In this document: one piece after another, positions 41,727 to 49,900 of the stretch
Layout of the letters: the number at the start of each line of letters is the position of its first letter
How positions within the stretch are numbered: the stretch's first letter is position 1
From: Bdellovibrionaceae bacterium UBA6776
GTDB taxonomy: Bacteria > Bdellovibrionota > Bdellovibrionia > Bdellovibrionales > UBA1609
DNA length: 64,000 nucleotides
Assembly: GCA_002453155.1 (NCBI GenBank)
Contig: DKGG01000055.1
Span: 12,424 to 76,423 of the forward strand
Direction of reading: 5' to 3'
Notes under the pieces: generated by a model
Told to the model about the DNA's origin: nothing
What the model saw: the letters and a program-made list of their open reading frames with translations, nothing else
Databases searched by the model: none
Position numbers and translations under genes: made by a program

Positions 41727-42026
41727 ATGTTCGTTGAATTTCGTTTTCGAGACCTGCAATCATCCGAAGAATTAGAAAATTACGCCATGGACCGACTTCA
41801 GAAAATAGGGAAATTTGAGAAAGAACCCATCCATGTGGCAGTGACTTTTTCCTACGCGAAATCTACCAAAAAAGTCCAGTTGCACTTGAGGTCCAAACGC
41901 AATGAGGTTGTCGCTCAATCTGAGGGCGAAGATTTTTTTGGCTGTCTGGATGAGGCGGCGACCCGAATCATGAGTCAGCTCAAAAAAACCAAGTCTCGAG
42001 GCCGTCCACTTCGCAAAGCGAGTTGA
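41727..42026 (+). CDS. hpf: Ribosome hibernation promoting factor, short form
   Basis: 99 residues of the HPF/YfiA (RaiA) fold: FVEFRFRDLQSSEELENYAM, an alpha/beta core with VAVTFSYAKSTKKVQLHL and the helix DEAATRIMSQLKK, ending in a basic tail RGRPLRKAS. It lacks the C-terminal domain of long HPF proteins, so it should bind the ribosome decoding centre without making 100S dimers on its own. GGGAGG lies a few bases before ATG 41727. It follows rpoN, as usual. Confidence 0.9.
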   Translation: MFVEFRFRDLQSSEELENYAMDRLQKIGKFEKEPIHVAVTFSYAKSTKKVQLHLRSKRNEVVAQSEGEDFFGCLDEAATRIMSQLKKTKSRGRPLRKAS

Positions 42027-42046
42027 CCCTATAAGAGCGTCTTGTT

Positions 42047-42089
42047 AGGAGTCTTCTTTGCCCAAACATCCGCGGCAAGGAGGACTCTT
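42047..42089 (+). promoter_or_regulatory. 16-bp SD-sequestering hairpin before metK
   Basis: Bases 42047-42062 pair with 42074-42089: thirteen Watson-Crick and three G-U pairs, no mismatch, loop 42063-42073 (CAAACATCCGC). The left arm core is GAGTCTTCTTTGCC and the right arm GGCAAGGAGGACTC, which contains the whole AAGGAGG SD (42077-42083) and reaches the first base of the TTG start. When folded, translation of metK would be blocked. It does not match any SAM riboswitch I can recall, but the logic (SD masking of a SAM synthetase gene) invites that comparison. Confidence 0.7.
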
Positions 42090-43234
42090 TGAAAAACTAT
42101 CTATTTACCAGCGAATCCGTTTCCGAAGGCCATCCTGATAAGGTGGCAGATCAAATCAGTGATGCCATCCTGGATGCATACCTTGCAGGTGACCCTCTTT
42201 CTCGAGTGGCGTGTGAGACCATGGCCGCAACGGGGTTTGTCATGCTTGCTGGGGAAGTGACCTCCAAAGCCAATGTGGATTTAACCGCCGTGGCTCGAAA
42301 CGTGATCAAAGAAATCGGTTATGACAATGGAGAGATGGGTTTTGATTACAGATCCTGTGCCATCTTGACTGGGTTGGGCAAGCAAAGTCCTGACATCGCA
42401 ATGGGAGTCGATGCTGCGGAACAGGGTGCTGGGGACCAAGGTTTAATGTTTGGTTACGCCATCAATGAGACCCCAGAGTACATGCCTCTTTCCATTTCTC
42501 TTTCTCACAAATTGGTGAAAAATTTGGCAGACATTCGCAAGAAGGACAAAAACTCCTTTCTTCGCCCGGACTCTAAAAGTCAGGTGACGGTTGAGTATCA
42601 AGACGGAAAGATCAAACGCGTCGATGCTGTTGTGATCTCCACTCAGCACACGGAAGAAGCCACTTTGGATCAGGTGAAAGCTTTGGTTCGAGAAGAGTTG
42701 ATTGAAAAAACAATTCCTAAAGAACTGATGGACAACAACACCAAGATTCACATCAACCCCACCGGTCGATTTGTCATCGGTGGCCCCGTGGGTGATTGTG
42801 GATTGACCGGAAGAAAAATCATCGTGGATACCTATGGTGGCCATGGAGCCCATGGTGGTGGAGCTTTCTCTGGAAAAGATCCTTCAAAAGTGGATCGTTC
42901 CGCGGCCTATGCTTCTCGTCATATTGCAAAGAACTTGGTGGCTGCAGGACTTGCCGAGCGCTGCTTGGTTCAAGTGGCTTATGCCATTGGAGTTGCAGAT
43001 CCTGTCAGTGTGATGGTGGAAGATTATGGAACCTCTCAAGTGGGAGCCGAAAATTTGGCTCGCGCTGTAAAAGAACTTTGGAACTTGAAACCCAAAGCGA
43101 TTGTAGATCGTTTTGATCTTTTGAAGCCCCGTTACTCCAAGACAGCAGCATATGGTCACTTTGGGCGCACCGAGCCAGAATTTACTTGGGAAAAGCTGGA
43201 CGAAGTGGAGCGTTTGAAGTCCTTTTTCAATTAG
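42089..43234 (+). CDS. metK: S-adenosylmethionine synthetase
   Basis: Makes S-adenosylmethionine from methionine and ATP. The 381 residues contain FTSESVSEGHPDKVADQISD, GAGDQGLMFGYA, DTYGGHGAHGGGAFSGKD and DRSAAYASRHIAK, which cover the ATP, methionine, metal and phosphate sites. Length is normal. TTG 42089 is the only suitable start, five bases after AAGGAGG, and lies at the end of the SD-sequestering hairpin. It is separated from hpf by 62 bases. Confidence 0.97.
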   Translation: MKNYLFTSESVSEGHPDKVADQISDAILDAYLAGDPLSRVACETMAATGFVMLAGEVTSKANVDLTAVARNVIKEIGYDNGEMGFDYRSCAILTGLGKQSPDIAMGVDAAEQGAGDQGLMFGYAINETPEYMPLSISLSHKLVKNLADIRKKDKNSFLRPDSKSQVTVEYQDGKIKRVDAVVISTQHTEEATLDQVKALVREELIEKTIPKELMDNNTKIHINPTGRFVIGGPVGDCGLTGRKIIVDTYGGHGAHGGGAFSGKDPSKVDRSAAYASRHIAKNLVAAGLAERCLVQVAYAIGVADPVSVMVEDYGTSQVGAENLARAVKELWNLKPKAIVDRFDLLKPRYSKTAAYGHFGRTEPEFTWEKLDEVERLKSFFN

Positions 43235-43237
43235 TTC

Positions 43238-43266
43238 TTTTACCCATCTGTGAGATTCGGTATACC
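43238..43266 (+). promoter_or_regulatory. Candidate sigma-70 promoter of lepA
   Basis: TTTACC at 43238-43243 and TATACC at 43261-43266, spacer 17 bp, each matching four of six consensus bases. It lies between metK and lepA and would give a leader of about 125 bases before ATG 43397. Confidence 0.3.
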
Positions 43267-43271
43267 ATAGG

Positions 43272-43335
43272 ACGATTTTGAAATCGTGAGGGTGCCGAAA
43301 ATCAAGGCAACACCCTTCCTCGAAACCGGGGAAGG
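43272..43335 (+). other. Structured leader upstream of lepA
   Basis: Three short hairpins lie in series: ACGATT/AATCGT (43272-43287), GGGTG/CACCC (43290-43315, with CC/GG continuation) and CCTTCC/GGAAGG (43314-43335). The second and third share two bases, so they may be mutually exclusive. No T-run follows, so this is not a simple terminator. Confidence 0.35.
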
Positions 43336-43396
43336 CGTGCTGATGTTTCCTTGCGCGATTGCGCCCTCCTTAAATTCTTGCGGCAAAAAAGGCAAA

Positions 43397-45196
43397 ATGG
43401 ATCCGAAACACATTCGCAACTTTTCAATCATTGCTCACATCGATCACGGGAAATCCACATTGGCGGATGGGTTTTTGTCGGCCACTCAAACGCTTTCAGA
43501 CCGAGAGAAAAAGGCACAGTTCTTAGACAATATGGACTTGGAGAGAGAGCGTGGGATCACCATTAAAGCTCAAACCGTGCGTATCAATTTCAAAGCCAAT
43601 GACGGCGAAGTGTATCAGCTCAATCTGATTGATACCCCCGGGCACGTGGATTTTTCCTATGAAGTCTCAAGATCTTTGGCCGCCTGTGAAGGTGCGATTT
43701 TGGTGGTGGATGCGGCTCAAGGTGTGGAAGCGCAAACCTTGGCAAACGTATATTTGGCTTTGGAGCATGACTTAGAAATCATTCCTGTTTTGAATAAAAT
43801 TGATCTTCCCGCCGCGGATCCCGAAGGTGTGAAGCAGCAAATTGAAGATGCCATTGGTTTGGACACTTCCGAAGCCATTTTGGCCAGCGCCAAAGAGGGC
43901 AAAGGAATTACAGAAATTCTTCAAGCCGTTGTGGACAAAGTTCCTCCTCCCACGGCAGACCGTGAGCTTCCTCTGCGAGCTCTGATTTTTGATTCTTGGT
44001 TTGATCCCTACCAGGGCGTGGTGGTTTTGTGCCGAATTAAAGACGGGACCATTAAAAAGGGCGAGCAGATTCGCTTTATGGCAGCAGGAAAAGACTATGA
44101 AGTTTTAAAGTTGGGAGTCTTTGCTCCTTTTGCCATGAACCTGGATTCTTTGGATGCGGGCGAAGTGGGCTTTGTGATTTGCGGAATCAAAGACATTCGC
44201 GATGTAAAAGTGGGGGATACCGTCACCCATGCCAAGCGGCCCGCCACGGCGCCGCTTGCCGGTTTTAAGAAAATCAAACCCATGGTTTTTTCGGGCATTT
44301 TTCCCGTGGACTCTTCAGACTTTGAAGATTTGCGAGAGGCCTTGGACAAATTGGCTTTGAACGATTCCAGTCTCAGTTTTGAAATGGAGACTTCGGCGGC
44401 TCTTGGCTTTGGATTTCGTTGTGGATTCTTGGGACTTCTCCATATGGAAATTGTCCAAGAAAGATTGGAACGAGAGTTCAACCTCAATTTGATCACAACA
44501 GCACCCTCTGTGGTTTACAAAGTCTACACAACAGATGGTCAAGAAATTGATCTGGAAAACCCCTCGAAACTTCCTGAACTGACAAAGATTGATCGTATGG
44601 AAGAGCCGATCGTAAAGCTTACCCTTCATACTCCAAGTGAATACATTGGTGGGATTTTAAAACTCTGTGAAGACCGTCGAGGTGTGCAAATTAAAATGGA
44701 GTTTATTACCGACACCAAAGTGATCATTGAGTACAAGTTGCCCCTCAATGAAATGGTGATGGATTTTTATGACCGTTTAAAATCCATTTCAAAAGGCTAC
44801 GCCAGCATGGAGTATGAATTCCTGGGTTACGAAGAGTCGGACCTGTCCAAAATGGACATTTTGATCAATGGAGATTCTGTGGATGCGCTTTCCTTGATTG
44901 TTCACAAATCAAAAGCCACACCACGGGGTCGTGCCCTTACTGCCAAATTGAAAGAATTGATTCCACGCCAACAGTTTCAGGTGGCCATCCAGGCTGCGTT
45001 GGGAGCGAAAATCATCGCTCGAGAGACGGTGGGCGCCCTTCGAAAAGATGTCACAGCAAAGTGTTATGGCGGAGATATTTCTCGAAAAAGAAAATTGCTT
45101 GAAAAGCAAAAAGAAGGAAAGAAGCGCATGAAGTCCATTGGTCGCGTGGAAGTCCCCCAAGAGGCCTTTCTCGCTATTTTAAAGGTGGATGAGTAG
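43397..45196 (+). CDS. lepA: Elongation factor 4 (LepA)
   Basis: 599 residues, exactly the family length when started at ATG 43397 (MDPKHIRNFSIIAHIDHGKS). G1 is AHIDHGKST, G2 RERGIT, G3 DTPGHVDF and G4 NKID; the C-terminal LepA-specific domain ends RKRKLLEKQKEGKKRMKSIG. EF4 is a ribosomal GTPase that helps translation under stress. An upstream ATG at 43343 is unlikely because it adds residues not seen in the family. The stop lies next to the first signal peptidase gene, as in E. coli lepA-lepB. Confidence 0.96.
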   Translation: MDPKHIRNFSIIAHIDHGKSTLADGFLSATQTLSDREKKAQFLDNMDLERERGITIKAQTVRINFKANDGEVYQLNLIDTPGHVDFSYEVSRSLAACEGAILVVDAAQGVEAQTLANVYLALEHDLEIIPVLNKIDLPAADPEGVKQQIEDAIGLDTSEAILASAKEGKGITEILQAVVDKVPPPTADRELPLRALIFDSWFDPYQGVVVLCRIKDGTIKKGEQIRFMAAGKDYEVLKLGVFAPFAMNLDSLDAGEVGFVICGIKDIRDVKVGDTVTHAKRPATAPLAGFKKIKPMVFSGIFPVDSSDFEDLREALDKLALNDSSLSFEMETSAALGFGFRCGFLGLLHMEIVQERLEREFNLNLITTAPSVVYKVYTTDGQEIDLENPSKLPELTKIDRMEEPIVKLTLHTPSEYIGGILKLCEDRRGVQIKMEFITDTKVIIEYKLPLNEMVMDFYDRLKSISKGYASMEYEFLGYEESDLSKMDILINGDSVDALSLIVHKSKATPRGRALTAKLKELIPRQQFQVAIQAALGAKIIARETVGALRKDVTAKCYGGDISRKRKLLEKQKEGKKRMKSIGRVEVPQEAFLAILKVDE

Positions 45197-45200
45197 CTTT

Positions 45201-45917
45201 ATGTCCAAGCGTTTTTGGACCGAGGGATTAGGTTCATTTGTACTGGCAATCTTGTTGGCTTTGACGGTTCGTTGGGCTTTTGTGGAAGCTTATATGATTC
45301 CAACAAACAGCATGATGCCCACGCTGATGTCCAACGATCATATATTTGTGAACAAGTTGATTTATGGGATTCGCTGGCCTTTTAGCTCTAAGTGGATCAT
45401 GAAGTGGTCGGCTCCCAAAAGAGGGGACTTGATTGTCTTTCGACGGGATGGGGATCAATCTCCTTTTTACATCAAGCGGGTTGTTGGGGTCCCTGGAGAT
45501 CGGGTTTACATTGAAAACAACCATGTTTATGTGAACGAAGCGGTGTTGGAGCGACGCCTTCCAAACCCAACGGAACAGCGAAGATGGGGCCATCATTTTG
45601 ATTCCAAAGAATATGAATTGTGGATGGAGATTTTGTCGGATCAAGCATACGGAGTTCTTTACGGAAGAGAAGGTCCTCAATCTGCACCTATTGGGCCCGT
45701 CACAGTGCCTTTTGGATCTTATTTTGTTTTGGGGGATCACAGAGATTTGGCAGACGATTCTCGAACCTGGGCGCCGGCTCGATTTGTAAAAGAGGATGCG
45801 ATTATTGGTCGGGCTTCAATGGTTTGGCTCAGTTGTGATGAGACATTGCCTGTGGTGCCCTTCTTGTGCGATCCTCGTGAGATCCGTTGGGATCGATTCT
45901 TTCGTTTTGTTAACTGA
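45201..45917 (+). CDS. lepB: Signal peptidase I, first copy
   Basis: 238-residue inner membrane serine protease that removes signal peptides. The N-terminal membrane anchor (FVLAILLALTVRWAFVEAY) precedes the catalytic Ser37 in PTNSMMPTL and the general base Lys92 in YIKRVVGVPGD; GDHRDLADDSR is the conserved C-terminal box. All catalytic residues are present. ATG 45201 has GGATGAG upstream; ATG 45189 is an alternative overlapping the lepA stop. A second, intact paralog follows. Confidence 0.94.
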   Translation: MSKRFWTEGLGSFVLAILLALTVRWAFVEAYMIPTNSMMPTLMSNDHIFVNKLIYGIRWPFSSKWIMKWSAPKRGDLIVFRRDGDQSPFYIKRVVGVPGDRVYIENNHVYVNEAVLERRLPNPTEQRRWGHHFDSKEYELWMEILSDQAYGVLYGREGPQSAPIGPVTVPFGSYFVLGDHRDLADDSRTWAPARFVKEDAIIGRASMVWLSCDETLPVVPFLCDPREIRWDRFFRFVN

Positions 45918-45955
45918 GGTCCGTGGAGATCACAGCCTCTGAGAGAGGAGTGAGT

Positions 45956-46708
45956 GTGGCAAAGGGAAAAAGTGAAAAGACAAAATTTGGAGATGGGTTC
46001 TTCTCGTTCTTCGGAGCTATTTTAGCCATTTTGGCTTTTCGTTGGTTGTTGTTTGAACCCTTTGTGATTCCTTCCGGCAGTATGATTCCCACCCTTTTGG
46101 TTCACGATCACATTTTAGTGAATAAGTTTGCTTACGGAGTGCGCTGGCCCTTTTCAAAATCTTGGATTGTGGAATTTGAGGGCCCCAAACGGGGGGACAT
46201 CGTTGTTTTTAAAGCGGTCGACGAATCCTATTTTATGATTAAACGGGTGATTGGTTTGCCCGGTGACGAGATCCAAATGAAGGATGATGGTCAATTGGTT
46301 GTAAATGGCGAGCCCATTCCGCGAGTGGAATTGCCAGTGTCTTCAGCGGATCCGTCCTCTCAATCTCCCTATTACGCCGTAGATAGCACGGATCTGGAAG
46401 GTTCGTTTGAGTTTTTTGACTTTTACGAAGAAAAAGTGGGCGAGCACACCCATCGCTTGATTCATTTTAAAGGCAACCCAAGAACGTGGGCGCAACCCTT
46501 TCATGTTCCTGAGGGAAATTATTTTATGATGGGAGACAACCGGGACAACTCCAAAGACAGTCGCTACTGGGGGCCTTTGCCAAAAGAAAATCTTATGGGC
46601 AAAGCACTTTTTGTATGGCTCAGTTGCCAGGACACTCTTCCGGTCTTGTCGATGATCTGCAATCCCTTAGAGCTTCGTTGGAAGAGATTCTTCCATGGCT
46701 TGGAGTAG
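45956..46708 (+). CDS. lepB: Signal peptidase I, second copy
   Basis: 250 residues. The membrane anchor is FFSFFGAILAILAFRWLLF; the catalytic Ser42 is in PSGSMIPTL, Lys96 in MIKRVIGLPGD, and GDNRDNSKDSR is the conserved box. All catalytic residues are present, with a larger periplasmic insertion than in copy 1 (ELPVSSADPSSQSPYYAVD). GTG 45956 is chosen because GAGGAG lies five bases upstream; GTG 45923 is less likely. Having two intact copies side by side suggests different substrates. Confidence 0.93.
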   Translation: MAKGKSEKTKFGDGFFSFFGAILAILAFRWLLFEPFVIPSGSMIPTLLVHDHILVNKFAYGVRWPFSKSWIVEFEGPKRGDIVVFKAVDESYFMIKRVIGLPGDEIQMKDDGQLVVNGEPIPRVELPVSSADPSSQSPYYAVDSTDLEGSFEFFDFYEEKVGEHTHRLIHFKGNPRTWAQPFHVPEGNYFMMGDNRDNSKDSRYWGPLPKENLMGKALFVWLSCQDTLPVLSMICNPLELRWKRFFHGLE

Positions 46709-47183
46709 GCCGTTCTTTCAATTTTTGCTGCCGCTTTTGGTGTTAGGACTGATCCTTAGGTTTTTCTTTATTCAAAGCCTAATGGTGCACACCTCAAGGT
46801 TTGATCCTCATCTGCTCAAAGGGGATTTGGTTTTGGGATCTAAAATTTCCAAACCCCATCGTGGAGATTTCGTGGCCTTCGATTGTCTGAGCCACGGAGT
46901 GTGTGTGGGACGCATTTTGGGAAAATCCGGAGATCGGCTGGATTTTGAAGGGGATTTGGTCCTCATCAACCGAACCACTCAGCAAGAACTGAAACTTTCG
47001 GACGCAACGCGGCTTGAGCCCGGATCTTTTGTAGTGGGCCCAGAGCACTATTTTTTGGAAGGAGATGAGTCCGGAGAGGTTCCTGAGCCTCAGATTCGAT
47101 CCGTGCTGAAGTGGGTATTTGTTTCTGTCGATCCGGAGTCTCGAACCTGGCGTCCAAGCCGTACTTTGTGGTCCATTCATTGA
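46695..47183 (+). CDS. Degenerate signal peptidase-like protein (catalytic Lys lost)
   Basis: 162 residues, third in a row. The anchor is FLLPLLVLGLILRFFFIQ; a serine is kept in HTSRFDPHLLKGD (Ser34), but the spacing to the Pro differs from the SxMxPT motif by one residue. The segment equivalent to IKRVIGLPGD reads VGRILGKSGD, so the catalytic lysine is a glycine (Gly72). The GDNRD box is reduced to EGDESGE. It therefore should not be an active Ser-Lys protease, but the folded parts are still conserved; it may be an accessory or decaying copy. It overlaps copy 2 by 14 bases. Confidence 0.82.
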   Translation: MAWSRPFFQFLLPLLVLGLILRFFFIQSLMVHTSRFDPHLLKGDLVLGSKISKPHRGDFVAFDCLSHGVCVGRILGKSGDRLDFEGDLVLINRTTQQELKLSDATRLEPGSFVVGPEHYFLEGDESGEVPEPQIRSVLKWVFVSVDPESRTWRPSRTLWSIH

Positions 47184-47216
47184 CGAATTCAGGGCCAAAA
47201 GATATCCTCTTCGCCA

Positions 47217-48161
47217 ATGTCATTACTAAAATCATCCTTCTTATCGTCGTCCCAATTGTCCAACTCCGAAGTGGAAGAACTTTTCGACCGGGCTCAATTG
47301 TTTAAAAACGAGTTCGAAAAAAAGGGAACACTCAGCCACTTGGTAAAAACCACAGAAGCGGTTGTTGCGCTCGTTTTTGCAGAACCTTCGACGAGAACAC
47401 GTTTGAGTTTTCAAATGGCGGCTTACCGCTTGGGTTTGCGAACAGTGACTTTGGACAATCCCAGTGTGGCCAGTCTTTCGAAAGGGGAAACTCTTTCGGA
47501 CACCATCCGCAACGTGGCAGCCATGAAGCCGGACGTTATAGTCACTCGATTCAATGATGATCCCGAAGCGGAAGAAACTTTAAAGAGTGTGGGCTGCCCG
47601 GCCATCAGCGGTGGAATCGGTGCTCAAGAGCATCCCACCCAGGCTTTGTCCGATGCCTTTACAATTTTGCAGAACCGTGGACAGGTGAAGGGCGAAAAGG
47701 TTTTGATCGTGGGAGATGTTCTTCACTCTCGCGTGGCCAACTCCAATCTTTTGTTGCTTCAAAAAATGGGTGCGGAAATTGCTTACTGTGCTCCCGATGA
47801 ATTTGTTCCTCAGCAGGAGCAATGGAAAGGTGTGAAGTCCTTCTCTTCTTTAGAAGATGGAGTGAAGTGGGCCACGGTGATCATGGGTCTTCGCGTTCAG
47901 CGGGAGAGACATTCTTCTCGAGGCTTGGGACTTTCCATCGCTGAATACAGAGAGCGCTACCGTGTGGGCGGGGATCAATTGGAAGTTTTTGCCAAAGATG
48001 GAATTTTACTTCACCCCGGTCCCGTGATTCGTGGTGTGGAATTTTCCGACTATGTGATGAGCGAACCTCGATGCAAAGTTTTGGATCAGGTCACTTCTGG
48101 AGTTTTTGTGCGCGCAGCGCTTTTATCCTTTGTTCTTGGCCTTGAGGTCCAATCGGCGTGA
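47217..48161 (+). CDS. pyrB: Aspartate carbamoyltransferase catalytic subunit
   Basis: Condenses aspartate and carbamoyl phosphate, the committed step of pyrimidine synthesis. The 314 residues contain the carbamoyl phosphate motif EPSTRTRLSFQ, the active-site loop SKGETLSDT, HPTQALSDAFT, VGDVLHSRVANSN and LHPGPVIRGVE. No PyrI regulatory subunit is seen. ATG 47217; the stop overlaps the carA start. First gene of a pyrB-carA-x-carB operon. Confidence 0.96.
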   Translation: MSLLKSSFLSSSQLSNSEVEELFDRAQLFKNEFEKKGTLSHLVKTTEAVVALVFAEPSTRTRLSFQMAAYRLGLRTVTLDNPSVASLSKGETLSDTIRNVAAMKPDVIVTRFNDDPEAEETLKSVGCPAISGGIGAQEHPTQALSDAFTILQNRGQVKGEKVLIVGDVLHSRVANSNLLLLQKMGAEIAYCAPDEFVPQQEQWKGVKSFSSLEDGVKWATVIMGLRVQRERHSSRGLGLSIAEYRERYRVGGDQLEVFAKDGILLHPGPVIRGVEFSDYVMSEPRCKVLDQVTSGVFVRAALLSFVLGLEVQSA

Positions 48162-49231
48162 ATACGAAGTTGGGATTTGTGGTCTTAGAGTCCGGTGAAT
48201 GTTTTCCCGGACAATGGCATGGTGGGCCTTCAAAGGCCGGAGAACTTGTATTCAACACCAGTCATTCCGGATACGAAGAAATGGCAACGGATCCCTCTTA
48301 TTACTCCCAAATTTTGATCACCACAGCTTCTCAGCAAGGAAATTACGGCGAAAAGGACGAGGACAAAGAGTCCGAGCAAATTTGGATTCATGGCTTTGTT
48401 TGTTTGGAACTTCAAAATTCAAAACGAGATCATGCTTGGAGAGAAAAACTTCTTCAAAGCCAAGTGCCCATTGTGACCGAAGTGGACACGCGATCTTTGA
48501 CTTTGGAATTGCGCGAAAAAGGAACCACCTGGGGTGCGCTTGTTGAGGCGCAAAACAAAAGCGAAGCCATTGAGTTGGCAAAAAGCCTCATCGCTGAAGA
48601 AAAGAGGAAAGACTTGGATTGGGCTCATCGGGTTTCCACCAAAGAAGTGGTTTCACTTCAAGGAGAGAATCCTCAAGGTCCAAAAGTTTGTGTGATTGAT
48701 TTTGGATGCAAGAAGAACATCATCAGAGAATTGCGTTCACGATGTTCAGAGGTAATTTTGGTTCCCAGTCGTTTTGAGGAACAGCAAGTAAGAGATTTGG
48801 ATCCTCAAGGGATTTTGTTGTCGAACGGTCCGGGAAATCCGGAAGATGTGCAAGTGGCGGCGGAAAGTCTTCGCGGTCTTTTGGGGTGGAGACCCGTATT
48901 TGGCATTTGCATGGGACATCAGATTTTAGGTCGTGCTTTGGGCGCAAAAACTTTTAAATTGAAATATGGTCACCGTGGCGCCAATCATCCCATCAAAGAT
49001 GATTTGTTGTCTCAAATCTATATGACCAGCCAAAACCATGGCTATGCGGTGGAAGAGCAAAGCCTTCCCAAAAATGTAAAAGTGACTCACCGAAATTTAA
49101 ACGATGGAACTGTTGCAGGCATTGAAGCTCAGGATCAAAAGGCTTTTAGTGTGCAATTTCACCCCGAAAGTCATCCGGGTCCCCATGACTCTGTTGCGCT
49201 TTTCGATTACTTTGTAAAGCAGATCCAATGA
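48158..49231 (+). CDS. carA: Carbamoyl-phosphate synthase small chain
   Basis: Glutamine amidotransferase subunit, 357 residues, that feeds ammonia to CarB. The N-terminal domain has GELVFNTSHSGYEEMATDPSY and the class I glutaminase domain has FGICMGHQILG with the nucleophile Cys and VQFHPESHPGPHD with the His/Glu pair. GTG 48158 overlaps the pyrB stop (GTGA). Its stop overlaps the next small gene by four bases, so carA is not directly followed by carB. Confidence 0.95.
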   Translation: MNTKLGFVVLESGECFPGQWHGGPSKAGELVFNTSHSGYEEMATDPSYYSQILITTASQQGNYGEKDEDKESEQIWIHGFVCLELQNSKRDHAWREKLLQSQVPIVTEVDTRSLTLELREKGTTWGALVEAQNKSEAIELAKSLIAEEKRKDLDWAHRVSTKEVVSLQGENPQGPKVCVIDFGCKKNIIRELRSRCSEVILVPSRFEEQQVRDLDPQGILLSNGPGNPEDVQVAAESLRGLLGWRPVFGICMGHQILGRALGAKTFKLKYGHRGANHPIKDDLLSQIYMTSQNHGYAVEEQSLPKNVKVTHRNLNDGTVAGIEAQDQKAFSVQFHPESHPGPHDSVALFDYFVKQIQ

Positions 49232-49884
49232 TATACGAAGATTTACTCGACAGAGTGATGCAACATTACACCGGGCCGGGCTACGAAGAAGAAGTGGGCC
49301 AGGGAAAGCTTCAGTTCTCAGAATGGGCTGGGGCCTTCGACGAAACTTCTCCACTCTTTGAACTGAGAATGGCTCAATTTTCAGACTGGTATGTTTTTAC
49401 AAGAGTTCTTGGAAATCGGAACATGACCCCCATTGAGGCGTCATTGAATGATTCTTCCTTTCAGGTCACTGAAGAAGAACGCAGTCAGCTTCAAAATTTA
49501 CGGAACAACCGCCACAGTCTTTTTGAATTTCTTAAGCTAAAGAAAAACGATGTTTACGTCAAAGATCTGTTCAACGGTTTGAAATATGTGATTAAGGATT
49601 CATTGATCACTGCGGGTTTTGATTCTAGAGAATATTTTGAAGCCCGATTGATTCCTCACAATGACGGTTTTATTTTTTCAAATTCATTTTGTTTTCATCC
49701 GGAAGATGTCAATCGATTCATTTCCAAAGAAATCCGAGCGGTTAAAAAAAGTAAGGAAATTCCGCTGGATGAGGGACGGGAAAATTTAATTCTTAAGCTA
49801 TTTCAAATGAAGTGTAAGCACGAACGCTACAAACATTTGAAGTTAAAGGATATTTATTCCAACAATTCCAAATTGAAATTTTAG
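49228..49884 (+). CDS. Unknown protein between carA and carB
   Basis: 218 residues, no signal peptide or membrane segment and no family I recognise. It has segments such as FELRMAQFSDWYVFTRVLG, FEFLKLKKNDVYVKDLFNG and a basic C-terminal helix (KCKHERYKHLKLKDIY). The ATG overlaps the carA stop by four bases and carB starts 17 bases after its stop, so it must be translated as part of the pyrimidine operon. Its position suggests a function coupled to carbamoyl phosphate synthesis or regulation, but that is inference only. Confidence 0.7.
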   Translation: MIYEDLLDRVMQHYTGPGYEEEVGQGKLQFSEWAGAFDETSPLFELRMAQFSDWYVFTRVLGNRNMTPIEASLNDSSFQVTEEERSQLQNLRNNRHSLFEFLKLKKNDVYVKDLFNGLKYVIKDSLITAGFDSREYFEARLIPHNDGFIFSNSFCFHPEDVNRFISKEIRAVKKSKEIPLDEGRENLILKLFQMKCKHERYKHLKLKDIYSNNSKLKF

Positions 49885-49900
49885 AAAGCGAAGGCGGGCC

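Noticed and set aside
43286..43396. N-terminal extension of LepA
   Set aside because: Starting at 43397 gives the exact family length and N-terminus; the upstream part is the structured leader.
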